Below are positions 13,801 through 27,400 of a stretch of 64,000 nt of DNA, one piece after another. Origin of the DNA: Trachythela sp. YZ-2020 (taxonomy: Eukaryota > Cnidaria > Anthozoa > Malacalcyonacea > Clavulariidae); the NCBI GenBank assembly GCA_016169945.1, contig JADLSH010000064.1, positions 1 through 64,000 of the forward strand, in the 5' to 3' direction. The notes under the pieces were generated by a model. It was not told the DNA's origin, searched no databases, and saw only the letters and a list, made by a program, of their open reading frames with translations. Numbering within the stretch: the stretch's first letter is position 1; every line of letters starts with the position of its first letter. The position numbers and the translations under genes are program-made.

Positions 13801-16800
13801 TACTAGTGGAGTTGGGATGTAATTCTAATCTCGGCAGTGGTTATACTATTGGAGTTGGCATGTAATTCTAATCTCAGCAGTTGTTATACTATTGGAGTTG
13901 GCATGTTATTCTAATCTCAGCAGTTGTTATACTAGTGGAGTTGGGATGTAATTCTAATCTCGGCAGTGGTTATACTATTGGAGTTGGCATGTAATTCTAA
14001 TCTCAGCAGTTGTTATACTATTGGAGTTGGCATGTAATTCTAATCTCAGCAGTTGTTATACTATTGGAGTTGGCATGTAATTCTAATCTCGGCAGTTGTT
14101 AGGCATGTAATTCTAATCTCAGCAGTTGTTATACTATTGGAGTTGGCATGTAATTCTAATCTCGTTAGTTGTTATACTAGTGGAGTTGGCATGTAATTCT
14201 AATCTCGGCAGTTGTTATACTAGTGGAGTTGGCATGTAATTCTAATCTCAGCAGTTGTTATACTAGTGGAGTTGGGATGTAATTCTAATCTCGGCAGTGG
14301 TTATACTATTGGAGTTGGCATGTAATTCTAATCTCAGCAGTTGTTATACTATTGGAGTTGGCATGTTATTCTAATCTCAGCAGTTGTTATACTAGTGGAG
14401 TTGGGATGTAATTCTAATCTCGGCAGTGGTTATACTATTGGAGTTGGCATGTAATTCTAATCTCAGCAGTTGTTATACTATTGGAGTTGGCATGTAATTC
14501 TAATCTCAGCAGTTGTTATACTATTGGAGTTGGCATGTAATTCTAATCTCGGCAGTTGTTAGGCATGTAATTCTAATCTCAGCAGTTGTTATACTATTGG
14601 AGTTGGCATGTAATTCTAATCTCGTTAGTTGTTATACTAGTGGAGTTGGCATGTAATTCTAATCTCGGCAGTTGTTATACTAGTGGAGTTAGCATGTAAT
14701 TCTAATCTCGGCAGTTGTTATACTAGTGGAGTTGGGATGTAAGTATAATCTCGGCAGTGGTTATACTATTGGAGTTGGCATGTAATTCTAATCTCAGCAG
14801 TTGTTATACTATTGGAGTTGGCATGTTATTCTAATCTCAGCAGTTGTTATACTATTGGAGTTGGCATGTAATTCTAATCTAGGCAGTTGTTATACTAGCT
14901 GGGTTGCCATGTACTTCTAATCTCAGTAGTTGTTATACTAGTGCAGTTAGCATGTAATTCTAATCTCGGCAGTGGTTATACTAGTGGAGTTGGAATGTAA
15001 TTCTAATCTCAGCAGTTGTTATACTATTGGAGTTGGCATGTAATTCTAATCTCGGTAGTTGTTATACTAGTGGAGTTGCCATGTAATTCTAATCTCGGCA
15101 GTTGTTATACTAGTGGAGTTAGCATGTAATTCTAATCTCGGCAGTTGTTATACTAGTGGAATTGGCATGTAATTATAATCTTGGCAGTTGTTATACTAAA
15201 CATGATATAGAGCAGGGAGCGCAGAACCGGTCATGCCCCCCCCCCGACATTTGGCTGTATAAAGATAAAAACCACTGATTGAAATTGATATATGGATTTG
15301 AAATACAAAATAACAACTCAATAATTAGTTTTCTTACCAGAACAGAACCACGATGCCTTGATGAAATGTCGGCAAATCTAGAGAATATACAAACTTAGTC
15401 ATTATATATAACATTAAGAATAGCAGGGTCAATCAGCCCTTGACTTGATAAATATCTGTGTTAATATTTGTAGTACTGATTTACTAGTACTGATAATCAC
15501 AGTTAACAGGTGGAAAGCTTTTCACCAGTAAATACATGGCATGTAATTCTAATCTCGGCAGTGGTTATACTAGTGGAGTTGGCATGTAATTCTAATCTCG
15601 GCAGTTGTTATACTAGTGGAATTGGCATGTAATTCTAATCTCAGCAGTTGTTATACTAGTGGAGTTGGCATGTAATTCTAATCTCAGCAGTTGTTATACT
15701 AGTGGAGTTGGCATGTAATTCTAATCTCAGCAGTTGTTATACTAGTGGAGTTGGGATGTAATTCTAATCTCGGCAGTGGTTATACTATTGGAGTTGGCAT
15801 GTAATTCTAATCTCAGCAGTTGTTATACTATTGGAGTTGGCATGTAATTCTAATCTCAGCAGTTGTTATACTAGTGGAGTTGGCATGTAATTCTAATCTC
15901 GGCAGTTGTTATACTATTGGAGTTGGCATGTAATTCTAATCTCAGCAGTTGTTATACTATTGGAGTTGGCATGTAATTCTAATCTCAGCAGTTGTTATAC
16001 TAGTGGAGTTGGCATGTAATTCTAATCTCGGCAGTTGTTATACTAGTGGAGTTGGCATGTAATTCTAATCTCAGCAGTTGTTATACTATTGGAGTTGGCA
16101 TGTAATTCTAATCTCAGCAGTTGTTATACTAGTGGAGTTGGGATGTAATTCTAATCTCGGCAGTGGTTATACTATTGGAGTTGGCATGTAATTCTAATCT
16201 CAGCAGTTGTTATACTATTGGAGTTGGCATGTTATTCTAATCTCAGCAGTTGTTATACTAGTGGAGTTGGGATGTAATTCTAATCTCAGCAGTTGTTATA
16301 CTATTGGAGTTGGCATGTAATTCTAATCTCAGCAGTTGTTATACTATTGGAGTTGGCATGTAATTCTAATCTCGGCAGTTGTTATACTATTGGAGTTGGC
16401 ATGTTATTCTAATCTCAGCAGTTGTTATACTATTGGAGTTGGCATGTAATTCTAATCTCAGCAGTTGTTATACTATTGGAGTTGGCATGTTATTCTAATC
16501 TCAGCAGTTGTTATACTATTGGAGTTGGCATGTAATTCTAATCTCGGCAGTTGTTATACTAGCTGGGTTGGCATGTAATTCTAATCTCAGTAGTTGTTAT
16601 ACTAGTGCAGTTGGCATGTAATTCTAATCTCGGCAGTGGTTATACTAGTGGAGTTGGAATGTAATTCTAATCTCAGCAGTTGTTATACTATTGGAGTTGG
16701 TAATTCTAATCTCGGCAGTTGTTATACTAGTGGAGTTGGCATGTAATTCTAATCTCGGCAGTTGTTATACTAGTGGAGTTGGCATGTAATTCTAATCTCA

Positions 16801-19800
16801 GCAGTTGTTATACTAGTGGAGTTGGGATGTAATTCTAATCTCGGCAGTGGTTATACTATTGGAGTTGGCATGTAATTCTAATCTCAGCAGTTGTTATACT
16901 ATTGGAGTTGGCATGTTATTCTAATCTCAGCAGTTGTTATACTAGTGGAGCATGTAATGTAATCTAATCTCAGCAGTTGTTATACTATTGGAGTTGGCAT
17001 GTAATTCTAATCTCGGCAGTTGTTATACTAGTGGAGTTGGCATGTAATTCTAATCTCAGCAGTTGTTATACTATTGGAGTTGGCATGTAATTCTAATCTC
17101 AGCAGTTGTTATACTAGTGGAGTTGGCATGTAATTCTAATCTCAGCAGTTGTTATACTAGTGGAGTTGGCATGTAATTCTAATCTCAGCAGTTGTTATAC
17201 TAGTGGAGTTGGGATGTAATTCTAATCTCGGCAGTGGTTATACTATTGGAGTTGGCATGTAATTCTAATCTCAGCAGTTGTTATACTATTGGAGTTGGCA
17301 TGTTATTCTAATCTCAGCAGTTGTTATACTAGTGGAGTTGGGATGTAATTCTAATCTCGGCAGTGGTTATACTATTGGAGTTGGCATGTAATTCTAATCT
17401 CAGCAGTTGTTATACTATTGGAGTTGGCATGTAATTCTAATCTCGGCAGTTGTTATACTAGTGGAGTTGGCATGTAATTCTAATCTCAGCAGTTGTTATA
17501 CTATTGGAGTTGGCATGTAATTCTAATCTCGGTAGTTGTTATACTAGTGGAGTTGCCATGTAATTCTAATCTCGGCAGTTGTTATACTAGTGGAGTTAGC
17601 ATGTAATTCTAATCTCGGCAGTTGTTATACTAGTGGAATTGGCATGTAATTATAATCTTGGCAGTTGTTATACTAAACATGATATAGAGCAGGGAGCGCA
17701 GAACCGGTCATGCCCCCCCCCCGACATTTGGCTGTATAAAGATAAAAACCACTGATTGAAATTGATATATGGATTTGAAATACAAAATAACAACTCAATA
17801 ATTAGTTTTCTTACCAGAACAGAACCACGATGCCTTGATGAAATGTCGGCAAATCTAGAGAATATACAAACTTAGTCATTATATATAACATTAAGAATAG
17901 CAGGGTCAATCAGCCCTTGACTTGATAAATATCTGTGTTAATATTTGTAGTACTGATTTACTAGTACTGATAATCACAGTTAACAGGTGGAAAGCTTTTC
18001 ACCAGTAAATACATGGCATGTAATTCTAATCTCGGCAGTGGTTATACTAGTGGAGTTGGCATGTAATTCTAATCTCGGCAGTTGTTATACTAGTGGAATT
18101 GGCATGTAATTATAATCTCGGCAGTTGTTATACTAGTGGAATTGGCATGTAATTCTAATCTCAGTAGTTGTTATACTAGTGGAGTTGGCATGTAATTCTA
18201 ATCTCAGCAGTTGTTATACTAGTGGAGTTGGGATGTAATTCTAATCTCGGCAGTGGTTATACTATTGGAGTTGGCATGTAATTCTAATCTCAGCAGTTGT
18301 TATACTATTGGAGTTGGCATGTAATTCTAATCTCAGCAGTTGTTATACTAGTGGAGTTGGCATGTAATTCTAATCTCAGCAGTTGTTATACTATTGGAGT
18401 TGGCATGTAATTCTAATCTCAGCAGTTGTTATACTATTGGAGTTGGCATGTAATTCTAATCTCGGCAGTTGTTATACTAGTGGAGTTGGCATGTAATTCT
18501 AATCTCGGCAGTTGTTATACTATTGGAGTTGGCATGTAATTCTAATCTCAGCAGTTGTTATACTATTGGAGTTGGCATGTAATTCTAATCTCAGCAGTTG
18601 TTATACTAGTGGAGTTGGGATGTAATTCTAATCTCGGCAGTGGTTATACTATTGGAGTTGGCATGTAATTCTAATCTCAGCAGTTGTTATACTATTGGAG
18701 TTGGCATGTAATTCTAATCTCAGCAGTTGTTATACTATTGCATGTAATTCTAATCTCAGCAGTTGTTATACTATTGGAGTTGGCATGTTATTCTAATCTC
18801 AGCAGTTGTTATACTATTGGAGTTGGCATGTAATTCTAATCTCAGCAGTTGTTATACTATTGGAGTTGGCATGTAATTCTAATCTCAGCAGTTGTTATAC
18901 TATTGGAGTTGGCATGTAATTCTAATCTCAGCAGTTGTTATACTATTGGAGTTGGCATGTAATTCTAATCTCAGCAGTTGTTATACTATTGGAGTTGGCA
19001 TGTAATTCTAATCTCGGCAGTTGTTATACTAGCTGGGTTGCCATGTAATTCTACTCTCGGCAGTTGTTATACTAGTGGAGTTGGCATGTAATTCTAATCT
19101 CGGCAGTGGCTATACTAGTGGAGTTGGCATGTAATTCTAATCTCAGCAGTTGTTATACTATTGGAGTTGGCATGTAATTCTAATCTCGGCAGTTGTTATA
19201 CTAGTGGAGTTGGCATGTAATTCTAATCTCGGCAGTTGTTATACTAGTGGAGTTGGCATGTAATTCTAATCTCAGCAGTTGTTATACTAGTGGAGTTGGG
19301 ATGTAATTCTAATCTCGGCAGTGGTTATACTATTGGAGTTGGCATGTAATTCTAATCTCAGCAGTTGTTATACTATTGGAGTTGGCATGTTATTCTAATC
19401 TCAGCAGTTGTTATACTAGTGGAGTTGGCATGTAATTCTAATCTCGGCAGTTGTTATACTATTGGAGTTGGCATGTAATTCTAATCTCAGCAGTTGTTAT
19501 ACTATTGGAGTTGGCATGTAATTCTAATCTCAGCAGTTGTTATACTATTGGAGTTGGCATGTAATTCTAATCTCAGCAGTTGTTATACTATTGGAGTTGG
19601 CATGTAATTCTAATCTCAGCAGTTGTTATACTAGTGGAGTTGGCATGTAATTCTAATCTCAGCAGTTGTTATACTATTGGAGTTGGCATGTAATTCTAAT
19701 CTCAGCAGTTGTTATACTAGTGGAGTTGGGATGTAATTCTAATCTCAGCAGTGGTTATACTATTGGAGTTGGCATGTAATTCTAATCTCAGCAGTTGTTA

Positions 19801-22800
19801 TACTATTGGAGTTGGCATGTAATTCTAATCTCAGCAGTTGTTATACTATTGGAGTTGGCATGTAATTCTAATCTCGGCAGTTGTTATACTATTGGAGTTG
19901 GCATGTAATTCTAATCTCAGCAGTTGTTATACTATTGGAGTTGGCATGTAATTCTAATCTCGGCAGTTGTTATACTAGTGGAGTTGGCATGTAATTCTAA
20001 TCTCAGCAGTTGTTATACTATTGGAGTTGGCATGTAATTCTAATCTCAGCAGTTGTTATACTATTGGAGTTGGCATGTAATTCTAATCTCAGCAGTTGTT
20101 ATACTAGTGGAGTTGGCATGTAATTCTAATCTCGGCAGTTGTTATACTATTGGAGTTGGCATGTAATTCTAATCTCAGCAGTTGTTATACTATTGGAGTT
20201 GGCATGTAATTCTAATCTCAGCAGTTGTTATACTAGTGGAGTTGGCATGTAATTCTAATCTCAGCAGTTGTTATACTATTGGAGTTGGCATGTAATTCTA
20301 ATCTCAGCAGTTGTTATACTATTGGAGTTGGCATGTAATTCTAATCTCAGCAGTTGTTATACTATTGGAGTTGGCATGTAATTCTAATCTCGGCAGTTGT
20401 TATACTAGTGGAGTTGGCATGTAATTCTAATCTCAGTAGTTGTTATACTATTGGAGTTGGCATGTAATTCTAATCTTAGTACTTGTTATACTAGAGGAGT
20501 TGGCATGTAATTCTAATCTCAGCAGTTGTTATACTAGCGGGGTTGGCATGTAATTCTAATCTCAGCAGTTGTCATACTAGTGGAGTTGGCATGTAATTCT
20601 AATCTCGGCAGTTGTTATACTAGTGGAGTTGGCATGTAATTCTAATCTCAGCAGTTGTTATACTATTGGAGTTGGCATGTTATTCTAATCTCAGCAGTTG
20701 TTATACTAGTGGAGTTGGGATGTAATTCTAATCTCGGCAGTGGTTATACTATTGGAGTTGGCATGTAATTCTAATCTCAGCAGTTGTTATACTATTGGAG
20801 TTGGCATGTAATTCTAATCTCAGCAGTTGTTATACTATTGGAGTTGGCATGTAATTCTAATCTCAGCAGTTGTTATACTATTGGAGTTGGCATGTAATTC
20901 TAATCTCAGCAGTTGTTATACTATTGGAGTTGGCATGTAATTCTAATCTCAGCAGTTGTTATACTATTGGAGTTGGCATGTAATTCTAATCTCAGCAGTT
21001 GTTATACTAGTGGAGTTGGCATGTAATTCTAATCTCAGCAGTTGTTATACTATTGGAGTTGGCATGTAATTCTAATCTCAGCAGTTGTTATACTATTGGA
21101 GTTGGCATGTAATTCTAATCTCAGCAGTTGTTATACTATTGGAGTTGGCATGTAATTCTAATCTCGGCAGTTGTTATACTAGTGGAGTTGGCATGTAATT
21201 CTAATCTCGGCAGTTGTTATACTAGTGGAGTTGGCATGTAATTCTAATCTCAGCAGTTGTTATACTAGTGGAGTTGGGATGTAATTCTAATCTCGGCAGT
21301 GGTTATACTATTGGAGTTGGCATGTAATTCTAATCTCAGCAGTTGTTATACTATTGGAGTTGGCATGTTATTCTAATCTCAGCAGTTGTTATACTAGTGG
21401 AGTTGGGATGTAATTCTAATCTCGGCAGTGGTTATACTAGCTGGGTTGCCATGTACTTCTAATCTCAGTAGTTGTTATACTAGTGCAGTTAGCATGTAAT
21501 TCTAATCTCGGCAGTGGTTATACTAGTGGAGTTGGAATGTAATTCTAATCTCAGCAGTTGTTATACTATTGGAGTTGGCATGTAATTCTAATCTCGGTAG
21601 TTGTTATACTAGTGGAGTTGGCATGTAATTCTAATCTCGGCAGTTGTTATACTAGTGGAGTTGGCATGTAATTCTAATCTCAGCAGTTGTTATACTAGTG
21701 GAGTTGGGATGTAATTCTAATCTCGGCAGTGGTTATACTATTGGAGTTGGCATGTAATTCTAATCTCAGCAGTTGTTATACTATTGGAGTTGGCATGTTA
21801 TTCTAATCTCAGCAGTTGTTATACTAGTGGAGTTGGGATGTAATTCTAATCTCGGCAGTGGTTATACTATTGGAGTTGGCATGTAATTCTAATCTCAGCA
21901 GTTGTTATACTATTGGAGTTGGCATGTAATTCTAATCTCGGCAGTTGTTATACTAGTGGAGTTGGCATGTAATTCTAATCTCGGCAGTTGTTATACTAGC
22001 AGGGTTGGCATGTTATTCTAATCTCAGCAGTTGTTATACTATTGGAGTTGGCATGTAATTCTAATCTCGGCAGTTGTTATACTAGTGGAGTTGGCATGTA
22101 ATTCTAATCTCGGCAGTTGTTATACTATTGGAGTTGGCATGTTATTCTAATCTCAGCAGTTGTTATACTATTGGAGTTGGCATGTAATTCTAATCTCAGC
22201 AGTTGTTATACTAGTGGAGTTGGCATGTTATTCTAATCTCAGCAGTGGTTATACTATTGGAGTTGGCATGTAATTCTAATCTCGGCAGTTGTTATACTAT
22301 TGGAGTTGGCATGTTATTCTAATCTCAGCAGTTGTTATACTATTGGAGTTGGCATGTAATTCTAATCTCGGCAGTGGTTATACTAGTGGAGTTGGCATGT
22401 AATTCTAATCTCAGCAGTTGTTATACTATTGGAGTTGGCATGTAATTCTAATCTCAGCAGTTGTTATACTATTGGAGTTGGCATGTAATTCTAATCTCAG
22501 CAGTTGTTATACTATTGGAGTTGGCATGTAATTCTAATCTCAGCAGTTGTTATACTATTGGAGTTGGCATGTAATTCTAATCTCGGCAGTTGTTATACTA
22601 GTGGAGTTGGCATGTAATTCTAATCTCGGCAGTTGTTATACTATTGGAGTTGGCATGTAATTCTAATCTCAGCAGTTGTTATACTAGTGGAGTTGGGATG
22701 TAATTCTAATCTCGGCAGTGGTTATACTATTGGAGTTGGCATGTAATTCTAATCTCAGCAGTTGTTATACTATTGGAGTTGGCATGTAATTCTAATCTCG

Positions 22801-23933
22801 GCAGTTGTTATACTATTGGAGTTGGCATGTAATTCTAATCTCAGCAGTTGTTATACTATTGGAGTTGGCATGTAATTCTAATCTCAGCAGTTGTTATACT
22901 ATTGGAGTTGGCATGTAATTCTAATCTCAGCAGTTGTTATACTATTGGAGTTGGCATGTAATTCTAATCTCAGCAGTTGTTATACTATTGGAGTTGGCAT
23001 GTTATTCTAATCTCAGCAGTTGTTATACTATTGGAGTTGGCATGTAATTCTAATCTCGGCAGTTGTTATACTAGCTGGGTTGCCATGTACTTCTAATCTC
23101 AGTAGTTGTTATACTAGTGCAGTTAGCATGTAATTCTAATCTCGGCAGTGGTTATACTAGTGGAGTTGGAATGTAATTCTAATCTCAGCAGTTGTTATAC
23201 TATTGGAGTTGGCATGTAATTCTAATCTCGGTAGTTGTTATACTAGTGGAGTTGGCATGTAATTCTAATCTCGGCAGTTGTTATACTAGTGGAGTTGGCA
23301 TGTAATTCTAATCTCAGCAGTTGTTATACTAGTGGAGTTGGGATGTAATTCTAATCTCGGCAGTGGTTATACTATTGGAGTTGGCATGTAATTCTAATCT
23401 CAGCAGTTGTTATACTATTGGAGTTGGCATGTTATTCTAATCTCAGCAGTTGTTATACTAGTGGAGTTGGGATGTAATTCTAATCTCGGCAGTGGTTATA
23501 CTATTGGAGTTGGCATGTAATTCTAATCTCAGCAGTTGTTATACTATTGGAGTTGGCATGTAATTCTAATCTCGGCAGTTGTTATACTAGCTGGGTTGCC
23601 ATGTAATTCTAATCTCAGTAGTTGTTATACTAGTGCAGTTAGCATGTAATTCTAATCTCGGCAGTGGTTATACTAGTGGAGTTGGAATGTAATTATAATC
23701 TCGGCAGTGGTTATACTATTGGAGTTGGCATGTAATTCTAATCTCAGCAGTTGTTATACTATTGGAGTTGGCATGTAATTCTAATCTCGTTAGTTGTTAT
23801 ACTAGTGGAGTTGGCATGTAATTCTAATCTCGGCAGTTGTTATACTAGTGGAGTTAGCATGTAATTCTAATCTCTGCAGTTGTTATACTGGTGGAATTGG
23901 CATGTAATTATAATCTTGGCAGTTGTTATACTA

Positions 23934-24136
23934 AACATGATATAGAGCAGGCAGCGCAGAACCGGTCATGCACCCCCCCCCCGACATTTGACTGTATAAA
24001 GATAAAAACCACTGATTGAAATTGATATATGGATTTGAAATACAAAATAACAACTCAATAATTAGTTTTCTTACCAGAACAGAACCACGATGCCTTGATG
24101 AAATGTCGGCAAATCTAGAGAATATACAAACTTAGT
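23934..24136. repeat. Terminal, truncated spacer copy at the right edge of the 43-bp array
   Basis: The last spacer is cut after acaaacttagt and joins unrelated DNA beginning ctgtgtaggacttgtc. The C run is preceded by cac instead of gc. This is the boundary between the two satellites. Confidence 0.9.
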
Positions 24137-24410
24137 CTGTGTAGGACTTGTCTTTGACAAATTTTTGGGCCTGCATTTCGGACCTAAAATTCAAGAAAAA
24201 CTCGATCATAAGTTGCCTGGTTTACAGTTTAGTGTTTCTAAACATTATAACGACAAAATGTACGAGAAATAGCGAAGAAATCCTACAAAAACACTTTGAG
24301 TATATCTGGTCATACATTTAGCTCACTTCAAATGCGAGACTTCAAGTTCAAGGAATAACAAAATACACAGAGTTATAGAGCTATAAACAACATAGAGATT
24401 TACCTGTGCT
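24137..24410. repeat. Flanking direct repeat, copy 1
   Basis: A ~275-bp sequence starting ctgtgtaggacttgtctttg and ending gagatttacctgtgct recurs with few changes at 31005-31322, and its right half at 30828-30966. It brackets the pentamer array as a direct repeat. No coding potential is evident. Confidence 0.92.
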
Positions 24411-27400
24411 AGTAGAGTAGAGTAGAGTAGAGTAGAGTAGAGTAGAGTAGAGTAGAGTAGAGTATAGTATAGTATAGTATAGTATAGTATAGTATAGTAT
24501 AGTATAGTATAGTATAGTATAGTATAGTATAGTATAGTATAGTATAGTATAGTATAGTATAGTATAGTATAGTATAGTATAGTATTATATACTGTAATAG
24601 TGTTATTACTTGTACTGATAATCACAGCTAACAGGTGGAAAGCTATTTAATATATAGTATAGTATGGCATGGCATGGCATGGCATGGCATGGCATGGCAG
24701 GGCAGGGCAGGGCAGCGTAGAGTAGAGTAGAGTAGAGTAGAGTAGAGTAGAGTAGAGTAGAGTAGAGTAGAGTAGAGTAGAGTAGAGTAGAGTAGAGTAG
24801 AGTAGAGTAGAGTAGAGTAGAGTAGAGTAGAGTAGAGTAGAGTAGAGTAGAGTAGAGTAATATTAGAATTTATATTAGAATAATCACAGCTAACAGGTGG
24901 AAAGCTATTTAATACATAGTATAGTATAGTATGCTATGGTATGGTATGGTATGGTATGGTATGGTATGGTATGGTATGGTATGGTATGGTATGGTAGAGT
25001 AGAGTAGAGTAGAGTAGAGTAGAGTAGAGTAGAGTAGAGTAGAGTAGAGTAGAGTAGAGTAGAGTATAGCATAGCATAGCATAGTATAGTATAGGAATAT
25101 TGAACATAAAATAAACGACGGCTTCGAAATTTCCAAAAACCAAACCGCAATTTTCATATTAAGTGCCGGGGATATACTGTAATAGTGTTATTACTTGTAC
25201 TGATAATCACAGCTAACAGGTGGAAAGCTATTTAATATATAGTAGAGTATGGTATGGTATGGCATGGCATGGCAGAGTAGAGTAGAATAGAGTAGAGTAG
25301 AGTAGAGTATAGTAGAGTATAGCATAGTAATATTGAACATAAAATAAACGACGGCTTCGAAATTTCCAAAAACCAAACCGCGATTTTCATATTAAGTGCC
25401 TCGGATATACTGTAATAGTGTTATTACTTGTACTGATAATCACAGCTAACAGGTGGAAAGCTATTTAATATATAGTATAGTATGGTATGGTATGGTATGG
25501 TATGGTATGGTATGGTAGAGTAGAGTAGAGTAGAGTAGAGTAGAGTAGAGTAGAGTAGAGTAGAGTAGAGTAGAGTAGAGTAGAGTAGAGTAGAGTAGAG
25601 TAGAGTAGAGTATAGTATAGTATAGTATAGTATAGGAATATTGAACATAAAATAAACGACGGCTTCGAAATTTCCAAAAACCAAACCGCAATTTTCATAT
25701 TAAGTGCCGGGGATATACTGTAATAGTGTTATTACTTGTACTGACAATCACAGCTAACAGGTGGAAAGCTATTTAATATATAGTAGAGTATGGTATGGTA
25801 TGGCATGGCATGGCAGAGTAGAGTAGAATAGAGTAGAGTATAGTAGAGTATAGTATAGTAATATTGAACATAAAATAAACGACGGCTTCGAAATTTCCAA
25901 AAACCAAACCGCGATTTTCATATTAAGTGCCTCGGATATACTGTAATAGTGTTATTACTTGTACTGATAATCACAGCTAACAGGTGGAAAGCTATTTAAT
26001 ATATAGTATAGTATAGTATGGTATGGTATGGTATGGTATGGTATGGTATGGTATGGTATGGTATGGTATGCTATGGTATGCTATGGTATGCTATGGTATG
26101 CTATGGTATGCTATGGTATGCTATGCTATGGTATGCTATGGTATGCTATGGTATGGTATGGTATGGTAGAGTATAGTATAGTATAGTATAGTATAGTATA
26201 GTATAGTATAGTATAGTATAGTATAGTATAGTATGGTATGGTATGGTATAGTATAGTATAGTATACTGTAATAGTGTTATTACTTGTACTGATAATCACA
26301 GCTAACAGGTGGAAAGCTATTTAATATATAGTATAGTATAGTATAGTATAGTATGGTATGGTATGGTATGGTATGGTATGGTATGGTATGGTATGGTACA
26401 GTACGGTATGGTATGGTAGAGTATGGTAGAGTAGAGTATAGTAATATTGAGCATAAAATAAACGACGGCTTCGAAATTTCCAAAAACCAAACCGGGATTT
26501 TCATATTAATTTAAGTGCCGGGGATATACTGTAATAGTGTTATTACTTGTACTGATAATCACAGCTAACAGGTGGAAAGCTATTTAATATATAGTATGGC
26601 ATGGCAGAGTAGAGTAGAGTAGAGTAGAGTAGAGTAGAGTAGAGTAGAGTAGAGTAGAGTAGAATAGAGTAGAGTATAGTAATATTGAACATAAAATAAA
26701 CGACGGCTTCGAAATTTCCAAAAACCAAACCGCAATTTTCATATTAAGTGCCTCGGATATACTGTAATAGTGTTATTACTTGTACTGATAATCACAGCTA
26801 TCAGGTGGAAAGCTATTTAATATATAGTAGAGTATCGTATGGTATGGTATGGTATGGTATGGCATGGCATGGCATGGCAGAGTAGAGTAGAGTAGAGTAG
26901 AATAGAGTAGAGTATAGTAGAGTATAGTAATATTGAACATAAAATAAACGACGGCTTCGAAATTTCCAAAAACCAAACCGCGATTTTCATATTAAGTGCC
27001 TCGGATATACTGTAATAGTGTTATTACTTGTACTGATAATCACAGCTATCAGGTGGAAAGCTATTTAATATATAGTATAGTGTGGTGTGGTATGGTATGG
27101 TATGGTAGGGTAGGGTAGGGTAGGGTAGGGTAGGGTATGGTATGGTAGGGTATAGTATAGTATAGTATAGTATAGTATAGTATAGTATAGTATAGTATAG
27201 TATAGTATAGTATAGTATAGTATAGTATAGTATAGTATAGTATAGTATAGTATAGTATAGTATAGTATAGTATAGTATAGTATAGTATAGTATAGCATAG
27301 TATAGTATACTGTAATAGTGTTATTACTTGTACTGATAATCACAGCTAACGGGTGGAAAGCTATTTAATATATAGTATAGTATGGTATGGTATGGTATGG

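Larger units (their letters stand above)
1..23933. repeat. 43-bp satellite array with higher-order structure
   Basis: Head-to-tail copies of a 43-bp monomer (begins gttgttatactagtggagtt, ends ctaatctcggca) fill this span apart from twelve inserted spacers; roughly 470 monomers by length. Recurring variants (ctattgg for ctagtgg, gggatg for ggcatg, gttattc for gtaattc, tagctgggttgcc, tagtgcagttagc) return in the same order in successive blocks, which is the signature of higher-order repeats. Segment lengths between several spacers, with 8 bp restored, are whole multiples of 43 (24, 25, 16, 24, 20 and 39 monomers), so register is kept. There is essentially no open frame, no gene and no promoter. 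Such arrays are typical of heterochromatin or centromeric/pericentromeric satellites, but position cannot be told from the window. The array runs off the left edge. Confidence 0.97.

Noticed and set aside
1..23933. Possible CRISPR array (regular 43-bp repeats)
   Set aside because: There are no unique spacers between the repeats, the monomers abut directly, and the setting is eukaryotic with spliced genes and LINEs.
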